Below are positions 42,333 through 53,499 of a stretch of DNA of 64,000 nt, in pieces. Origin of the DNA: Herminiimonas sp. (GTDB taxonomy: Bacteria > Pseudomonadota > Gammaproteobacteria > Burkholderiales > Burkholderiaceae_D); the NCBI GenBank assembly GCA_027310305.1, contig DAIDBD010000050.1, forward strand, positions 57,528 to 121,527. The letters are read 5' to 3'. The notes beneath the pieces were generated by a model that had not been told where the DNA came from, made no database searches, and saw nothing but the letters and a program-made list of their open reading frames with translations. The stretch's first letter is position 1. Each line of letters begins with the position of its first letter. A program made the position numbers and the translations under genes.

Positions 42333-43031
42333 ATGCTGCAGGTTGAACAATTGAATCAGTATTACGGCTCGTCCCATACCTTGCGCGGCGTGTCGCTGTC
42401 GCTTGAAAAAGGCCAGTGCCTGGCGCTGATGGGACGCAATGGGGTCGGCAAGACCACGCTGCTGAAATGCCTGATGGGCGTGCTGCCGGTTGCCGACGGC
42501 CGGGTCATGCTGGAGGGCCGCGACATCACCGGCTTGAAGCCGCATCAACGTGCCGCGCTCGGCATTGCCTATGTGCCGCAGGGACGCGAAATTTTCGCGC
42601 GCCTGACGGTTGAAGAAAATCTGTTGATGGGCATGGCGACCAAGCCCGGTAAAAAAGCGTCCGCCATCAAAAGCGAAGTCTATGAGCTGTTTCCGGTGTT
42701 GAGGGAAATGCTGCAACGGCGCGGCGGCGACCTGTCCGGCGGCCAGCAACAGCAACTGGCGATCGCGCGCGCATTGCTGGCCGAACCGAAGCTGATCATT
42801 CTGGATGAACCGACCGAAGGCATACAGCCATCGATCATCAAGGACATCGGCCGCGTCATCAGCCTGTTGCGCGAACGCGGCGATATCGCCATCTTGCTGT
42901 GCGAGCAATATTTCGACTTTGCGCATGCACTGGCCGACAAGTTCATTGTGCTTTCGCGCGGCGAAGTGGTTGCCGCCGGAACGCAGGAACAGATGGATAG
43001 CGAGGACGTAAAGCGGCACTTGGCGGTATAG
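42333..43031 (+). CDS. urtE: Urea ABC transporter ATP-binding protein UrtE
   Basis: 232 residues from ATG 42333, chosen for AAGGAAACGCG upstream and the family start MLQVEQLNQYYG. ATGs at 42303 (overlapping the urtD stop) and 42318 are alternatives. LivF-type ATPase: Walker A LMGRNGVGKTTLLKCLMG, GIAYVPQGREIFARLTVEEN, signature LSGGQQQQLAIARALLAEPK, Walker B LIILDEPTEGIQPS. The stop is 7 bases before ureD, so transporter and urease genes form one transcript. Confidence 0.94.
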   Translation: MLQVEQLNQYYGSSHTLRGVSLSLEKGQCLALMGRNGVGKTTLLKCLMGVLPVADGRVMLEGRDITGLKPHQRAALGIAYVPQGREIFARLTVEENLLMGMATKPGKKASAIKSEVYELFPVLREMLQRRGGDLSGGQQQQLAIARALLAEPKLIILDEPTEGIQPSIIKDIGRVISLLRERGDIAILLCEQYFDFAHALADKFIVLSRGEVVAAGTQEQMDSEDVKRHLAV

Positions 43032-43038
43032 TTTCGGT

Positions 43039-43932
43039 ATGAAACGCATTGCTGCCGATTCCGATACTGATCCATCTTTGAAAGATGCTGTCCCGCCTGC
43101 CGTCGATCACTGCCAGGCCCGGCTGACGCTCGGCTTCGCGGATGATAACGGCACCACCAGGATGATCGAGCGCAGCCATTTCGGGCCATTACGCGTACAG
43201 AAGCCTCTTTATCCAGAAGGCATTCAGATCTGCCATGCGATCGTTGTACATCCGCCCGGCGGCGTGGTCGGCGGCGATGAGCTGGCAATTGCTGCTCGCG
43301 TGGGCGATAACGCGCATGCACTGCTCACCACGCCAGGCGCGGCGAAATGGTACAAGGCTAATGGGCGTTATTCAAAGCAGAACGTCCGTCTCGAAGTGGA
43401 AGCCGATGCATCGCTTGAATGGCTGCCGCAGGAAGCGATTTTTTTCAATGCGGCGGAAGTACGGCTCGATCACGCTGTGTCGCTTGGTATCGACGCGACT
43501 TACATAGGTTGCGAAATTCTGTGTTTTGGCCGCACGGCATCGGGCGAGTCGTTCAACACCGGACGCATCGCGCAGCGCACTTCGATCCGGCGCGATGGAA
43601 AATTGATCTGGTTCGAACAAGGCATGTTGATCGGCGGCAGCGCTGCTATGCAAAGCCCGCTAGGATTGGCGGACAAAACGGTTTGCGCCACGCTGATCGC
43701 GGCCGGCAAGCCGGTATCGCCGGCGTGCATCAATGCAATCCGCGCCGATGCCGCGGCAACGATGGCTCAGCTCGGCAGCTTCGGCGTCACCCAGTTGAAA
43801 TCGGTACTGGTCGCCCGCTATCTGGGCGATTCCAGCGAAACAGCCAGGCAGCTGATGATGCGGGTTTGGCAAAACCTGCGGCCTGAATTGATGAACCGCG
43901 CGGCCGTCGTGCCGCGCATCTGGAATACTTGA
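43039..43932 (+). CDS. ureD: Urease accessory protein UreD
   Basis: 297 residues. Scaffold of the urease activation complex (UreD-UreF-UreG) that brings nickel and carbamylation to apo-urease. Motifs: [70 protein letters not shown] and [20 protein letters not shown] then WQNLRPELM. The N-terminal 25 residues are longer than in some homologs. Placed first in ureDABCEFG, 7 bases after urtE. Confidence 0.94.
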   Translation: MKRIAADSDTDPSLKDAVPPAVDHCQARLTLGFADDNGTTRMIERSHFGPLRVQKPLYPEGIQICHAIVVHPPGGVVGGDELAIAARVGDNAHALLTTPGAAKWYKANGRYSKQNVRLEVEADASLEWLPQEAIFFNAAEVRLDHAVSLGIDATYIGCEILCFGRTASGESFNTGRIAQRTSIRRDGKLIWFEQGMLIGGSAAMQSPLGLADKTVCATLIAAGKPVSPACINAIRADAAATMAQLGSFGVTQLKSVLVARYLGDSSETARQLMMRVWQNLRPELMNRAAVVPRIWNT

Positions 43933-43948
43933 AGGAGCACAGAACGGC

Positions 43949-44251
43949 ATGGAACTGACACCGCGCGAAAAAGACAAGCTGCTGATCTTCACCGCCGCGC
44001 TGCTGGCGGAGCGCCGCAAGGCACGCGGCCTGAAGCTCAATTATCCGGAAGCGATTGCATTGATCAGCGCCGCGATCATGGAAGGCGCGCGCGACGGCAG
44101 AACGGTCGCCGAACTGATGTCGGAAGGCACCAGAATCCTGACGCGCGCCGATGTGATGGACGGCATTGCCGAAATGATTCCGGATATTCAGGTCGAAGCC
44201 ACGTTCCCGGACGGGACCAAACTGGTCACCGTCCATCACCCGATTCCATAG
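43949..44251 (+). CDS. ureA: Urease gamma subunit
   Basis: 100 residues, the standard size. [40 protein letters not shown] and REGRTVAEL-like core ([40 protein letters not shown]) with [10 protein letters not shown] at the end. Separate gamma and beta subunits, as in most Proteobacteria (fused in Helicobacter). Ribosome site GAAGGAGCACAG. Ten bases before ureB. Confidence 0.97.
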   Translation: MELTPREKDKLLIFTAALLAERRKARGLKLNYPEAIALISAAIMEGARDGRTVAELMSEGTRILTRADVMDGIAEMIPDIQVEATFPDGTKLVTVHHPIP

Positions 44252-44260
44252 GAACCCACC

Positions 44261-44565
44261 ATGACCCCAGGCGAAATGCTGATCGAACCCGGCGATATCG
44301 AACTCAATGCCGGCCGGCAAACCGTCACCGTCAAAGTGGCCAACAGCGGCGACCGCCCGATTCAGGTCGGCTCGCATTTCCATTTTTTCGAAACCAATCC
44401 GGCGTTGCAGTTCGAGCGGCAGGCGGCTTACGGCATGCGCCTGAACATCACTGCCGGCACCGCCGTGCGCTTTGAGCCGGGCCAGCAGCGCACGGTAGAA
44501 CTGGTCGCGTTGGCGGGCGAACGCAAGGTCTATGGATTCAACGGCAAGGTGATGGGGAAACTGAC

Positions 44566-44569
<4 letters not shown>
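44261..44569 (+). CDS. ureB: Urease beta subunit
   Basis: 102 residues. [60 protein letters not shown] and [20 protein letters not shown] are the conserved beta-subunit blocks. Its stop overlaps the ureC ATG by 4 bases, ensuring matched synthesis of the subunits of the (alpha-beta-gamma)3 enzyme. Confidence 0.97.
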
Positions 44570-46266
<1,697 letters not shown>

Positions 46267-46284
46267 CGCAGTCATAAAACAATC

Positions 46285-46800
46285 ATGCTGACACTGAATA
46301 CCAAAATAGACGCGGCTGAAAAAATCGATGGCGAACTTGTTCTGCCGTTTGAGCTTCGCGAAAAAAGCCGCCAGCGCGCCACGCTTGCATCCGGTGAAGA
46401 AGTCGCCATGTTTACGGTGCGCGGCACGGTGCTGCGCAACGGCGACTTGCTCAAGGGCGATGACGGCCGCATCGTCAAAATCATCGCCGCCAGGGAAGCG
46501 ACTTACCGTGTCGATTGCCTGACGCCACGCGACTTGTTGCGCTGCGCTTTTCATCTGGGAAATCGCCATACGCAGGCGCAGGTCGATGGCGATGTCTCCG
46601 CCGGATTCCTGCGCATCCGCAAGGATACGGTCTTGAAAGAAATGCTGGAAGGTTTGGGTGCAATCGTTACCGAAGAAACTGCACCGTTCGAGCCGGAAAC
46701 CGGCGCTTACGGCGGCGGCCATCATCACGACGACCATCATCCGCTTGCGCCGATTCCGCTGCGCCAGCGCATCCATCGCCCTGCCGATAAAGAGTCGTAG
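46285..46800 (+). CDS. ureE: Urease accessory protein UreE (nickel metallochaperone)
   Basis: 171 residues. N-terminal UreE domain (LVLPFELREKSRQRATLASG, EVAMFTVRGTVLRNGDLLKG), a middle Hsp40-like nickel domain (CLTPRDLLRCAFHLGNRHTQ, LRIRKDTVLKEMLEGLGAIV) and a short histidine cluster near the end (GGGHHHDDHHPLAP) that binds extra nickel. It hands nickel to UreG/urease. The His tail is shorter than in Klebsiella UreE. Nine bases before ureF. Confidence 0.95.
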   Translation: MLTLNTKIDAAEKIDGELVLPFELREKSRQRATLASGEEVAMFTVRGTVLRNGDLLKGDDGRIVKIIAAREATYRVDCLTPRDLLRCAFHLGNRHTQAQVDGDVSAGFLRIRKDTVLKEMLEGLGAIVTEETAPFEPETGAYGGGHHHDDHHPLAPIPLRQRIHRPADKES

Positions 46801-46808
46801 CCATACCA

Positions 46809-47489
46809 ATGCAAGCCACTGCGCTGCTCCATCTGTTGCAATTGTCCAGCCCGTCGCTGCCGATCGGCGCATACAGTTATTCGCAAGGGCTGGAAACGGC
46901 AATAGAGAACAAGCTGGTCCGCGATCAAGCATCGGCGCGCGACTGGATTATCGATGTACTGCATCACGTCGTCGCCCGTTTCGAAGCGCCGGTCTTGTGG
47001 CGGCTGTTGCAGGCTTTCGCAGCGCGGGATGCAGCGATGATCGCCGAATGGACCGAGCATTTCATCGCTGCACGCGACACTGCCGAATTCCGTGCCGAAA
47101 CCATACAGATGGGGTATTCGCTGGCGAAGCTGGCTGCCGATCTGAAAATTTCGGATGAGACATTGCTCAGCCTGCTGCAGCAGCGAACCGAAGTGCCGCT
47201 GCCGACCGCACTTGCCTACGCGGCGGTAGCGCTGGACGTGCCGCATGAAGCTGCGTTGCTGGGCATGCTGTTTTCCTGGGCGGAAAATCAGGTGCTGGTA
47301 TGCGTTAAATCGGTGCCGCTTGGACAGGTATCGGGGCAACGGTTGCTGCTTTCACTGCGTCCGGAACTGGAAGCCGCCTCGCAGCGCGCGCAACAATTGG
47401 CCGATGACGAATTATCCAACTGGTCGCCTGGATTATCGATGCTGTCGATGCAGCACGAAGTGCAGTACAGCCGGCTTTATCGCTCTTAA
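46809..47489 (+). CDS. ureF: Urease accessory protein UreF
   Basis: 226 residues, all-alpha. LLHLLQLSSPSLPIGAYSYS, QGLETAIENKLVRDQASARD, EFRAETIQMGYSLAKLAADL, LSWAENQVLVCVKSVPLGQV-type block (FSWAENQVLVCVKSVPLGQV) and LLSLRPELEAASQRA are typical UreF features. It links UreD to the UreG GTPase and gates GTP hydrolysis. Followed by a 76-base gap with an inverted repeat before ureG. Confidence 0.94.
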   Translation: MQATALLHLLQLSSPSLPIGAYSYSQGLETAIENKLVRDQASARDWIIDVLHHVVARFEAPVLWRLLQAFAARDAAMIAEWTEHFIAARDTAEFRAETIQMGYSLAKLAADLKISDETLLSLLQQRTEVPLPTALAYAAVALDVPHEAALLGMLFSWAENQVLVCVKSVPLGQVSGQRLLLSLRPELEAASQRAQQLADDELSNWSPGLSMLSMQHEVQYSRLYRS

Positions 47490-47497
47490 ACATTTGC

Positions 47498-47544
47498 GGG
47501 ACAGAGTTTGTTAGGCGCCGCAGCGCGCCGAGCTACTCTGTCCC
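47498..47544. repeat. 10-bp inverted repeat between ureF and ureG
   Basis: GGGACAGAGT (47498-47507) and ACTCTGTCCC (47535-47544) pair exactly; the spacer contains a second G/C-rich half-stem (GGCGCCGCAGCGCGCC). The outer arms resemble palindromic intergenic repeats seen in Betaproteobacteria. It may act as a REP-like element or attenuator in front of ureG. Confidence 0.65.
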
Positions 47545-47565
47545 CAACATTATAGAAAACAAACT

Positions 47566-48195
47566 ATGAATAGCTCTTCCAATCCCCTGCGCGTCGGCAT
47601 CGGCGGCCCGGTCGGTTCCGGCAAAACTGCGCTATGCGAAATGCTGTGCAAAAACATGCGCGATCATTTCGACATGGCTGTCATCACCAACGACATCTAC
47701 ACCAAGGAGGACATGGAGATCCTGCTGCGCGCCAATGCGTTGCCGGCAGAACGTTTGATGGGGGTTGAAACCGGCGGCTGCCCGCATACCGCGATTCGGG
47801 AAGATGCATCGATCAATCTGGAAGCGATCGCCCGCATGAGTGCCGATTTTCCCGACCTCGATCTGATTCTGATCGAATCGGGCGGCGACAATCTGGCGGC
47901 GACATTCAGCCCCGAATTATCGGACCTGACAATTTACGTGATCGATGTCGCCGGCGGCGAAAAGATTCCACGCAAAGGCGGCCCCGGCATCACGCGCTCG
48001 GATTTGTTGATCATCAATAAAATCGATCTCGCGCCGTATGTCGGCGCCAATCTCGACGTGATGGCGCACGATGCGAAAAAAATGCGCGGCGAACGGCCGT
48101 TCATCTTTACCAATTTGCGCACCGGCGACGGCGTCGAGCGGGTGATCGAGTTCATTCGCCGGCAAGGTTTGCTGGATGAAGTGAAACCGGATTGA
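47566..48195 (+). CDS. ureG: Urease accessory GTPase UreG
   Basis: 209 residues, SIMIBI GTPase. P-loop [37 protein letters not shown], nickel-binding Cys-Pro-His in [60 protein letters not shown] and [13 protein letters not shown] hydrolysis drives nickel delivery into apo-urease with UreD/F/E. Last gene of the urea operon; convergent with the CinA-like gene 18 bases beyond. Confidence 0.97.
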   Translation: MNSSSNPLRVGIGGPVGSGKTALCEMLCKNMRDHFDMAVITNDIYTKEDMEILLRANALPAERLMGVETGGCPHTAIREDASINLEAIARMSADFPDLDLILIESGGDNLAATFSPELSDLTIYVIDVAGGEKIPRKGGPGITRSDLLIINKIDLAPYVGANLDVMAHDAKKMRGERPFIFTNLRTGDGVERVIEFIRRQGLLDEVKPD

Positions 48196-48213
48196 CCGCG
48201 TTCAAAAACCGCA

Positions 48214-49014
48214 TCAGACCGGCCGGTACTCCGCGCCGAGCCGATCCAATCCTGCCAACAGTGTTTCGTATGCCGCCGCTACCTGGGTTGGATCGCCTTT
48301 TACGCCAAGCTCGATATGCCGCCTGGTATGGGCATCGCCGACACTCGGCAAGCTGAATACTTTCACCAACGGGAATTCCGCTTCGATCGCCTCCATCATC
48401 GGCGTCAGGGTCGATTCCATCGCTTCGAACACGAATACCGATTTTTCCAGCCACGCAACCTGATGAAACAAATGCGGATAGATGTTATCGAGCACCCATT
48501 CGATCATCGGCCCCGCCATTACCGGAAAACCCGGAACGAAATAATGCGCGCCTTGCTGCTGGTGCCGCACGGAAAACCCCGGAATCTTGTTGTAAGGATT
48601 GGGGATAATCGCCGCGCCTTGCGGGAATTCGCCCATCTTCAACCGATGCAGATTATCCGGCGCATTGAAACCGGCTGGCTTGCCCGTTTCGCGTGCGATA
48701 TCGGCAATGCGCTCCTCGATTTTCAACTTTGCATCAGGATGCAGCACCAGCGGCACGCCAAGCGCGGCGGCGGCGCACTGGCGCGTATGATCGTCCGGCG
48801 TGGCGCCGATGCCGCCGCATGAAAATACGATATCGTCGCCGGCGAACGTGCGCTGCAACGTTGCGGTGATCCGGGCCCGATCGTCCCCCAGATATTCCGC
48901 CCAATCGAGTTGCATGCCTCTTGCCGACAGCATGTCGATCACTTTGGAAAAGTGCTTGTCCGTCCGTTTGCCGGAAAGTATTTCATCGCCGATGATGATG
49001 AGTCCGATAGCCAT
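48214..49014 (-). CDS. CinA/MoaB-type molybdopterin-binding domain protein
   Basis: 266 residues. MoCF_biosynth-type fold in the first 170 residues: GLIIIGDEILSGKRTDKHFS, LDWAEYLGDDRARITATLQR and FSCGGIGATPDDHTRQCAAA, as in the N-terminal part of CinA. The C-terminal ~90 residues (FVFEAMESTLTPMMEAIEAE) replace the CinA deamidase domain, so this is not full CinA. Such proteins may act as nucleotide pyrophosphatases (e.g. on FAD or ADP-ribose); substrate unknown. Leftward, stops near ureG. Confidence 0.88.
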   Translation of the reverse strand: MAIGLIIIGDEILSGKRTDKHFSKVIDMLSARGMQLDWAEYLGDDRARITATLQRTFAGDDIVFSCGGIGATPDDHTRQCAAAALGVPLVLHPDAKLKIEERIADIARETGKPAGFNAPDNLHRLKMGEFPQGAAIIPNPYNKIPGFSVRHQQQGAHYFVPGFPVMAGPMIEWVLDNIYPHLFHQVAWLEKSVFVFEAMESTLTPMMEAIEAEFPLVKVFSLPSVGDAHTRRHIELGVKGDPTQVAAAYETLLAGLDRLGAEYRPV

Positions 49015-49105
49015 GAGAATGCAGATAGTTGGTTGTTGTGTCTGACTGATTGATGCGCTGATTAACGATTATGCATCAGTCGCGGCGGTCAACGCATGCT
49101 GGCGA

Positions 49106-49948
49106 TCAATTGATATCTTTCAGTTCCTGCGGCGGTATCGCTGCGACAGGCAGATTGGCGATTCTGTATCTTGCCAGCGCATCGAGGCAGTAATGCTGGA
49201 ACCATAATCCGCTGAAGACGAAAACGAGAACATACAGCCAGATCGACACACCCGCCAGCAACGGGAACAGGATGACCGACAACGCGCCGCCCAGCCACAA
49301 TACCGTCGGCGCTGCGCCCATGGCGCCGGCGATCGCGCCGATCAGCAGCAACGGCCAGCGGTGAATCTGCATGATGTCCCGGCGCTCCCGCTCGCTCGCA
49401 TGTTCGGCCAGCGCGTCGTAAGCCATGACCCGGTAGGTAAGCCAGCCCCAGAGCGCCGGCTGGACAATGAACGCAAGCGGTGGAATCGCATTCAGCGGCA
49501 AGGTCACGAGCCATAGTCCGATGAATACGATGAACGACACCGCCGATATCCACACGCTGCCCCACAGCGAGCCGCCTTTGCGCTCTTCAAGCTCCGGATA
49601 ATCGCGCGATGCCACATGCCTGGTAATTGATGGCATCGCCATGGTGCCGACGAAGATCAACGCGGTCAGTATCATCAGCGGCAGCAGCACCCACATGGCA
49701 ATCAACGGAACCAGCACCGTTTTGAGTGCGCCCAATCCGAACCAGCCAAGGATATTGCCAGCGGTTCGGAAGCCGTCGTTGTCGGCGAAATAAGCCTGGA
49801 TCCAGTCGATCATCGGTTGCAGCCCGAGCCACAGCGCAATGCCCCAGATCACAATCGACAGCACGAACGGCATCACGGTCAGCATCAGCATCCTGAAATG
49901 CAATTGCGACAGCAACGCCTTGCCAAATGCGATTAATACGGAACGCAT
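49106..49948 (-). CDS. EI24 domain (CysZ-like) membrane protein
   Basis: 280 residues from ATG 49948 (a TTG just before is not needed). Four to six hydrophobic segments; LIAFGKALLSQLHFRMLMLT at the N-terminus and the Arg/Glu-rich loop AYDALAEHASERERRDIMQI followed by HRWPLLLIGAIAGAMG are typical of the EI24/CysZ family. E. coli CysZ aids sulfate uptake; Burkholderiales EI24 proteins have no proven role. Lies upstream of the CinA-like gene with a 90-base gap. Confidence 0.85.
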   Translation of the reverse strand: MRSVLIAFGKALLSQLHFRMLMLTVMPFVLSIVIWGIALWLGLQPMIDWIQAYFADNDGFRTAGNILGWFGLGALKTVLVPLIAMWVLLPLMILTALIFVGTMAMPSITRHVASRDYPELEERKGGSLWGSVWISAVSFIVFIGLWLVTLPLNAIPPLAFIVQPALWGWLTYRVMAYDALAEHASERERRDIMQIHRWPLLLIGAIAGAMGAAPTVLWLGGALSVILFPLLAGVSIWLYVLVFVFSGLWFQHYCLDALARYRIANLPVAAIPPQELKDIN

Positions 49949-50122
49949 CAATAGTCTGCCTTTTTAGAAAATGAATCGGCCATGGGGTCAAGTTGCCATA
50001 AGCCGTTTGCAACAAAACAGAGCATACAACCGTTCGTAACGACACGCATGGCCGCTGAAGGCAAAGGCTGCCTACCTGCTACAATTCTGCGGATTCCATC
50101 ACCACACTCAATAGGGAAAAAC

Positions 50123-50479
50123 ATGTCCACCATCATGACCGCTTCCGGGCTGCAATATGAAGAAATTACCGTCGGCACAGGCGCCGAAGCAACGGCAGGC
50201 GCGCACGTGACCGTGCATTACACCGGCTGGTTGCAAAACGCGGACGGCAGCGCGGGCAGCAAGTTCGATTCAAGCAAGGACCGCAACGATCCGTTTCAGT
50301 TTCCGCTGGGCGCGGGCCACGTGATCAAGGGCTGGGATCAGGGCGTCGAAGGCATGAAAGTGGGCGGCGTGCGCAAACTGATCATTCCGTCGGCGCTCGG
50401 CTACGGCGCACGCGGCGCGGGCGGCGTGATTCCTCCGAATGCGACACTGATTTTCGAAGTGGAACTTTTGGGCGTTTGA
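50123..50479 (+). CDS. FKBP-type peptidyl-prolyl cis-trans isomerase
   Basis: 118 residues from ATG 50123 behind AGGGAAAAAC; no signal peptide, so cytoplasmic. Single FKBP domain: [90 protein letters not shown]. The active-site residues YTGWL, FDSS, FPLG, VIKGWD and LGYG are all present. Folds or isomerises Xaa-Pro bonds. Stop overlaps the start of the next small gene. Confidence 0.96.
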   Translation: MSTIMTASGLQYEEITVGTGAEATAGAHVTVHYTGWLQNADGSAGSKFDSSKDRNDPFQFPLGAGHVIKGWDQGVEGMKVGGVRKLIIPSALGYGARGAGGVIPPNATLIFEVELLGV

Positions 50480-50703
50480 TGGCTCTGCAATTAATGAAAA
50501 AAATTATCGGCATTCTTTGCGCAACCATAGTGATATCGATCAGCGGTTGCACTGTCGTTTCAGTCGCCTCCAGCGCAGTATCGGTTGCCGGAACAGCGGT
50601 CAGTGTCGGCGTATCCGCCGGCTCTGCTGCAATCGGCGCTGTGGCCGCAGCAGGCAAAGGCGCGGTGAGCCTGGGCAGCGCAGCTGTACAAGCAGTCGAC
50701 TGA
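50479..50703 (+). CDS. Small alanine/valine-rich lipoprotein (unknown)
   Basis: About 74 residues. ATG at 50479 overlaps the FKBP stop (TGATG), another ATG at 50494 would start MKKIIGILCATIVISISGCT directly. Both give a lipobox (SISG-C). The mature part is a low-complexity run of Val/Ala/Gly/Ser (VASSAVSVAGTAVSVGVSAG then SAAIGAVAAAGKGAVSLG). Family not recognised; similar short lipoproteins are common in Burkholderiales. Coupled to FKBP translation. Confidence 0.7.
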   Translation: MALQLMKKIIGILCATIVISISGCTVVSVASSAVSVAGTAVSVGVSAGSAAIGAVAAAGKGAVSLGSAAVQAVD

Positions 50704-50753
50704 AATTTTCTTTTCGACAATTTTGATTCACACCGTCACGTCTGGAGAACCCC

Positions 50754-51008
50754 ATGAACCTGCAAGACCAATTCGATCAAGCCCTGACCGATTCAAAAAG
50801 CCTGCCGGAGCGCCCGGACAACATGACCCTGTTGAGAATCTATGCGCTCTACAAACAAGCCAGTTCCGGCGATGCCGACGGCAAGCGCCCCGGCCTGACC
50901 GACATGGTGGCTCGTGCCAAATGGGATGCGTGGGATATGCAAAAAGGCATGTCGAAAGAAGATGCAATGCAGCGGTACATTGATGCCATCGCCGAATTGA
51001 AGGGATGA
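50754..51008 (+). CDS. Acyl-CoA-binding protein
   Basis: 84 residues, the classic ACBP length. LRIYALYKQASSGDADGKRP, GLTDMVARAKWDAWDMQKGM and SKEDAMQRYIDAIAEL carry the conserved Tyr, Lys and Trp residues that bind the CoA moiety (YKQA..GD...G..D...R.KW.AW). It buffers long-chain acyl-CoA in the cytoplasm. ATG at 50754 follows TCTGGAGAACCCC. It is less common in bacteria than in eukaryotes but frequent in Burkholderiales. Confidence 0.94.
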   Translation: MNLQDQFDQALTDSKSLPERPDNMTLLRIYALYKQASSGDADGKRPGLTDMVARAKWDAWDMQKGMSKEDAMQRYIDAIAELKG

Positions 51009-51059
51009 TTGTCCTCGGTTCAACCTGCATCGATAATCCGCCGTACCATGCAAAAACGA

Positions 51060-51086
51060 AGCCCCGTCCGTATCAGACGGGGCTTT
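51060..51086. terminator. bidirectional terminator
   Basis: AGCCCCGTC pairs with GACGGGGCT (stem 51060-51084) with AA before and TT after, between the rightward ACBP gene and the leftward dehydrogenase gene. Confidence 0.8.
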
Positions 51087-51099
51087 ATTCTTGGGCGAC

Positions 51100-52083
51100 T
51101 TATGCTTTCGGCTTGACGTCGGGATTCAAAAGATCGGGCGGCCGCTGCCCGCTGAAAGCCGCAATCAAATTATCGGCTGCGCAGTCGGCCATTGCACGCC
51201 GGGTCGGTTCGGACGCGCTGGCGATATGCGGTGTCAATACCACGTTGGATAATGTCAGGAAATCGGGATTGAGCGCAGGCTCGTTTTCGAATACATCCAG
51301 TCCGGCGGACGCAATGCGATGGTCGCGCAAAGCGGCAATTAGCGCGGCATCATCGACGATGCCGCCGCGTGCGATATTGACCAGCGTGGCGCCCGGCTTC
51401 ATCAGCGCCAGCTCGGCCGCGCCGATGGTGTGATGCACCTGCGGCGAGTAAGGCAGCGCCAGTATCAGATGATCGGCCATGCGCAATAACGTTTCCTTAT
51501 CCACATATTCAGCATGATTGGCAGCGCTTTCCAACTGCTCGCTCAGACGCGAACGGTTATGGTAAAGCACCCGCATGTCGAAACCCGTCGAACGGCGGGC
51601 AATCGCCTGGCCGATCCGTCCCATGCCGATGATGCCGAGCGTGGAACCGTGCAGGTCGGCGCCGAGAAAACCGTCGTAGCGCCATTTGTTCCATTTTCCG
51701 GCACGCAGCCAATGCTCGGACTCGGTGACGCGACGCGCAGTGGCCATCAATAGCGCCCAGGCAAAATCGGCGGTGGTTTCATTCAATACGTCGGGCGTAT
51801 TGGTCGCCATGATGCCGGCGCGGGTGACGGCCTCGAGATCGATATTGTTGTAGCCGACCGCCATGTTGCACACGGCTTTCAGTTTCGGACTGACATTGAC
51901 GACATCCGCCGAAACGCGTTCGCTCATGGTCGAAAACAGGCCTTCCTTGTCGCGCATTTTTTCAATCAGTTCGGCACCGGAAAAGATGCGGTCCTCTTGA
52001 TTCGATTCAACCTCGAAGTGATTCGCCAGGCGCGCGATCACGTCGGGGAAAATTGCACGCGCTATCAGTATCTTCGGCTTCAT
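51100..52083 (-). CDS. ghrB: D-2-hydroxyacid dehydrogenase (glyoxylate/hydroxypyruvate reductase type)
   Basis: 327 residues. NAD(P)-dependent enzyme reducing glyoxylate/hydroxypyruvate or 2-ketogluconate. Rossmann motif GIIGMGRIGQAIARRSTGFD, catalytic Arg in VNIARGGIVDDAALIAALRD, catalytic Glu in GLDVFENEPALNPDFLTLSN and catalytic His in VVLTPHIASASEPTRRAM. MAVGYNNIDLEAVTRAGIMA is the usual substrate-domain block. Symbol assigned by family; substrate not proven. It starts 9 bases after the antiporter-like gene stop and is likely co-transcribed with it. Confidence 0.93.
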   Translation of the reverse strand: MKPKILIARAIFPDVIARLANHFEVESNQEDRIFSGAELIEKMRDKEGLFSTMSERVSADVVNVSPKLKAVCNMAVGYNNIDLEAVTRAGIMATNTPDVLNETTADFAWALLMATARRVTESEHWLRAGKWNKWRYDGFLGADLHGSTLGIIGMGRIGQAIARRSTGFDMRVLYHNRSRLSEQLESAANHAEYVDKETLLRMADHLILALPYSPQVHHTIGAAELALMKPGATLVNIARGGIVDDAALIAALRDHRIASAGLDVFENEPALNPDFLTLSNVVLTPHIASASEPTRRAMADCAADNLIAAFSGQRPPDLLNPDVKPKA

Positions 52084-52092
52084 GATTCATCC

Positions 52093-53499
52093 TCAAATGA
52101 AAAAGATAAAGGTCATCAATATGAAAAGCGGAATCAGCACCGCGCATGACCAGCCCATGTAGCCGAAGAACGACGGCATCTTGATCCCCCGCTCCTCGGC
52201 AATCGCCTTCACCATCAGGTTCGGCGCATTGCCGATATAGCTGTTGGCGCCCATGAACACGGAGCCGCAGGAAATCGCCGCCAGCGTCGCCGCCAGCGTG
52301 GTCATCAATGTTTTCGGCTCGCCGCCGGCGGTATTGAAAAATACCAGGTAAGTCGGTGCATTATCCAGAAAGGACGACAGGATGCCGCTGGCCCAGAAAT
52401 ACATGGCATCGATCGGCTGTCCGCCGGTGTCGGTCACCGCGCGAATGACGGCGGCAAAGGCGCCGGATTCGCCGGCGCGCAGCATCGCGATCACCGGAAT
52501 GATCGTGATGAAAATGCCCGCGAACAGCTTGCCTACTTCCTGAATCGGGCCCCACGAAAAATCATTGCCGCTGCGCGCGGCTTGCGGCGTTATCCGCAGC
52601 GACAGCAAAATCACGCCGATCAATGCGATATCGCGCACCAGATTCTGCAACTCGACCGGCGTTCCAAAAAAAGAGAACGTCACGCCGGATTTCCAGAATC
52701 CGCTCATCAGCACCAGGCCGACGATCGCGGCGAGCAGAATGAAATTGGCCTTGCCTTCAAACCGTATCGCCGAGTCTGGCGTTGGATCCATCGTCGGCGG
52801 CATCATCTCTTCCCGCTTGTAATAGTAATACCGGTCAAGCAGGTAAAAAATCGCGAGCAGCGAGCCGCACAAAAACAGCGTTTCAGGGAAGATGTTTTTC
52901 ATCGTCCAGAAAAAATCGACCCCCTTGAGGAAGCCGAGAAACAATGGCGGATCGCCCAACGGCGTCAGCGAACCGCCGGCATTGGCCACCAGGAAAATGA
53001 AAAATACGACGATATGCACCGCATGCTTGCGGTTATCGTTGGCGCGGATCAGCGGGCGGATCATCAGCATCGATGCGCCGGTGGTTCCCATGATGCTGGC
53101 CAGGACGGTGCCGATCGCCAGCAAGCCGGTATTGAGCGCGGGCGTGCCGTGCAGATTGCCGCGTACGCAAATCCCCCCGGCCACCACGAACAGCGCGGTA
53201 ATCAAAATGATGAAAGGAAAGAATTCGGCGGTAAAGGCATGGACGGCGCCTGACGCAGCGGTGGCGATGCCGAAGAAAATCGCGCACGGCACCAGAAAGG
53301 CGAGCGACCAGGCGACCGTCAATTTACCGAAATGGTGATGCCAGAATTGCGGCACCAGCAGCGGGCATAGCGCAATCGAAAGCAGCAGGCCGGCGAATGG
53401 AATGCCCCACCATGCCGACAACCCGTTTCCATTCAATTCGGACGCATAAGACAATGCAGGGGCCAGTCCAAGCAGGCCGACGAAAAATTTTGTTCGCAA
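52093..53499 (-). CDS. Na+/H+ antiporter-like / citrate-transporter superfamily protein (TTG start)
   Basis: 468 residues with about 12 membrane segments and a signal-like N-terminus. Features of the ion-transporter (CitMHS_2/NhaD-like) superfamily: NAGGSLTPLGDPPLFLGFLK, FLDNAPTYLVFFNTAGGEPK and ISCGSVFMGANSYIGNAPNL, where two re-entrant loops with N/G/P motifs bind the ion. Probably a Na+/H+ or anion antiporter; substrate unproven. The start at 53499 is TTG with an excellent ribosome site GGAGG six bases before it; no ATG fits. Upstream of ghrB. Confidence 0.87.
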   Translation of the reverse strand: MRTKFFVGLLGLAPALSYASELNGNGLSAWWGIPFAGLLLSIALCPLLVPQFWHHHFGKLTVAWSLAFLVPCAIFFGIATAASGAVHAFTAEFFPFIILITALFVVAGGICVRGNLHGTPALNTGLLAIGTVLASIMGTTGASMLMIRPLIRANDNRKHAVHIVVFFIFLVANAGGSLTPLGDPPLFLGFLKGVDFFWTMKNIFPETLFLCGSLLAIFYLLDRYYYYKREEMMPPTMDPTPDSAIRFEGKANFILLAAIVGLVLMSGFWKSGVTFSFFGTPVELQNLVRDIALIGVILLSLRITPQAARSGNDFSWGPIQEVGKLFAGIFITIIPVIAMLRAGESGAFAAVIRAVTDTGGQPIDAMYFWASGILSSFLDNAPTYLVFFNTAGGEPKTLMTTLAATLAAISCGSVFMGANSYIGNAPNLMVKAIAEERGIKMPSFFGYMGWSCAVLIPLFILMTFIFFI

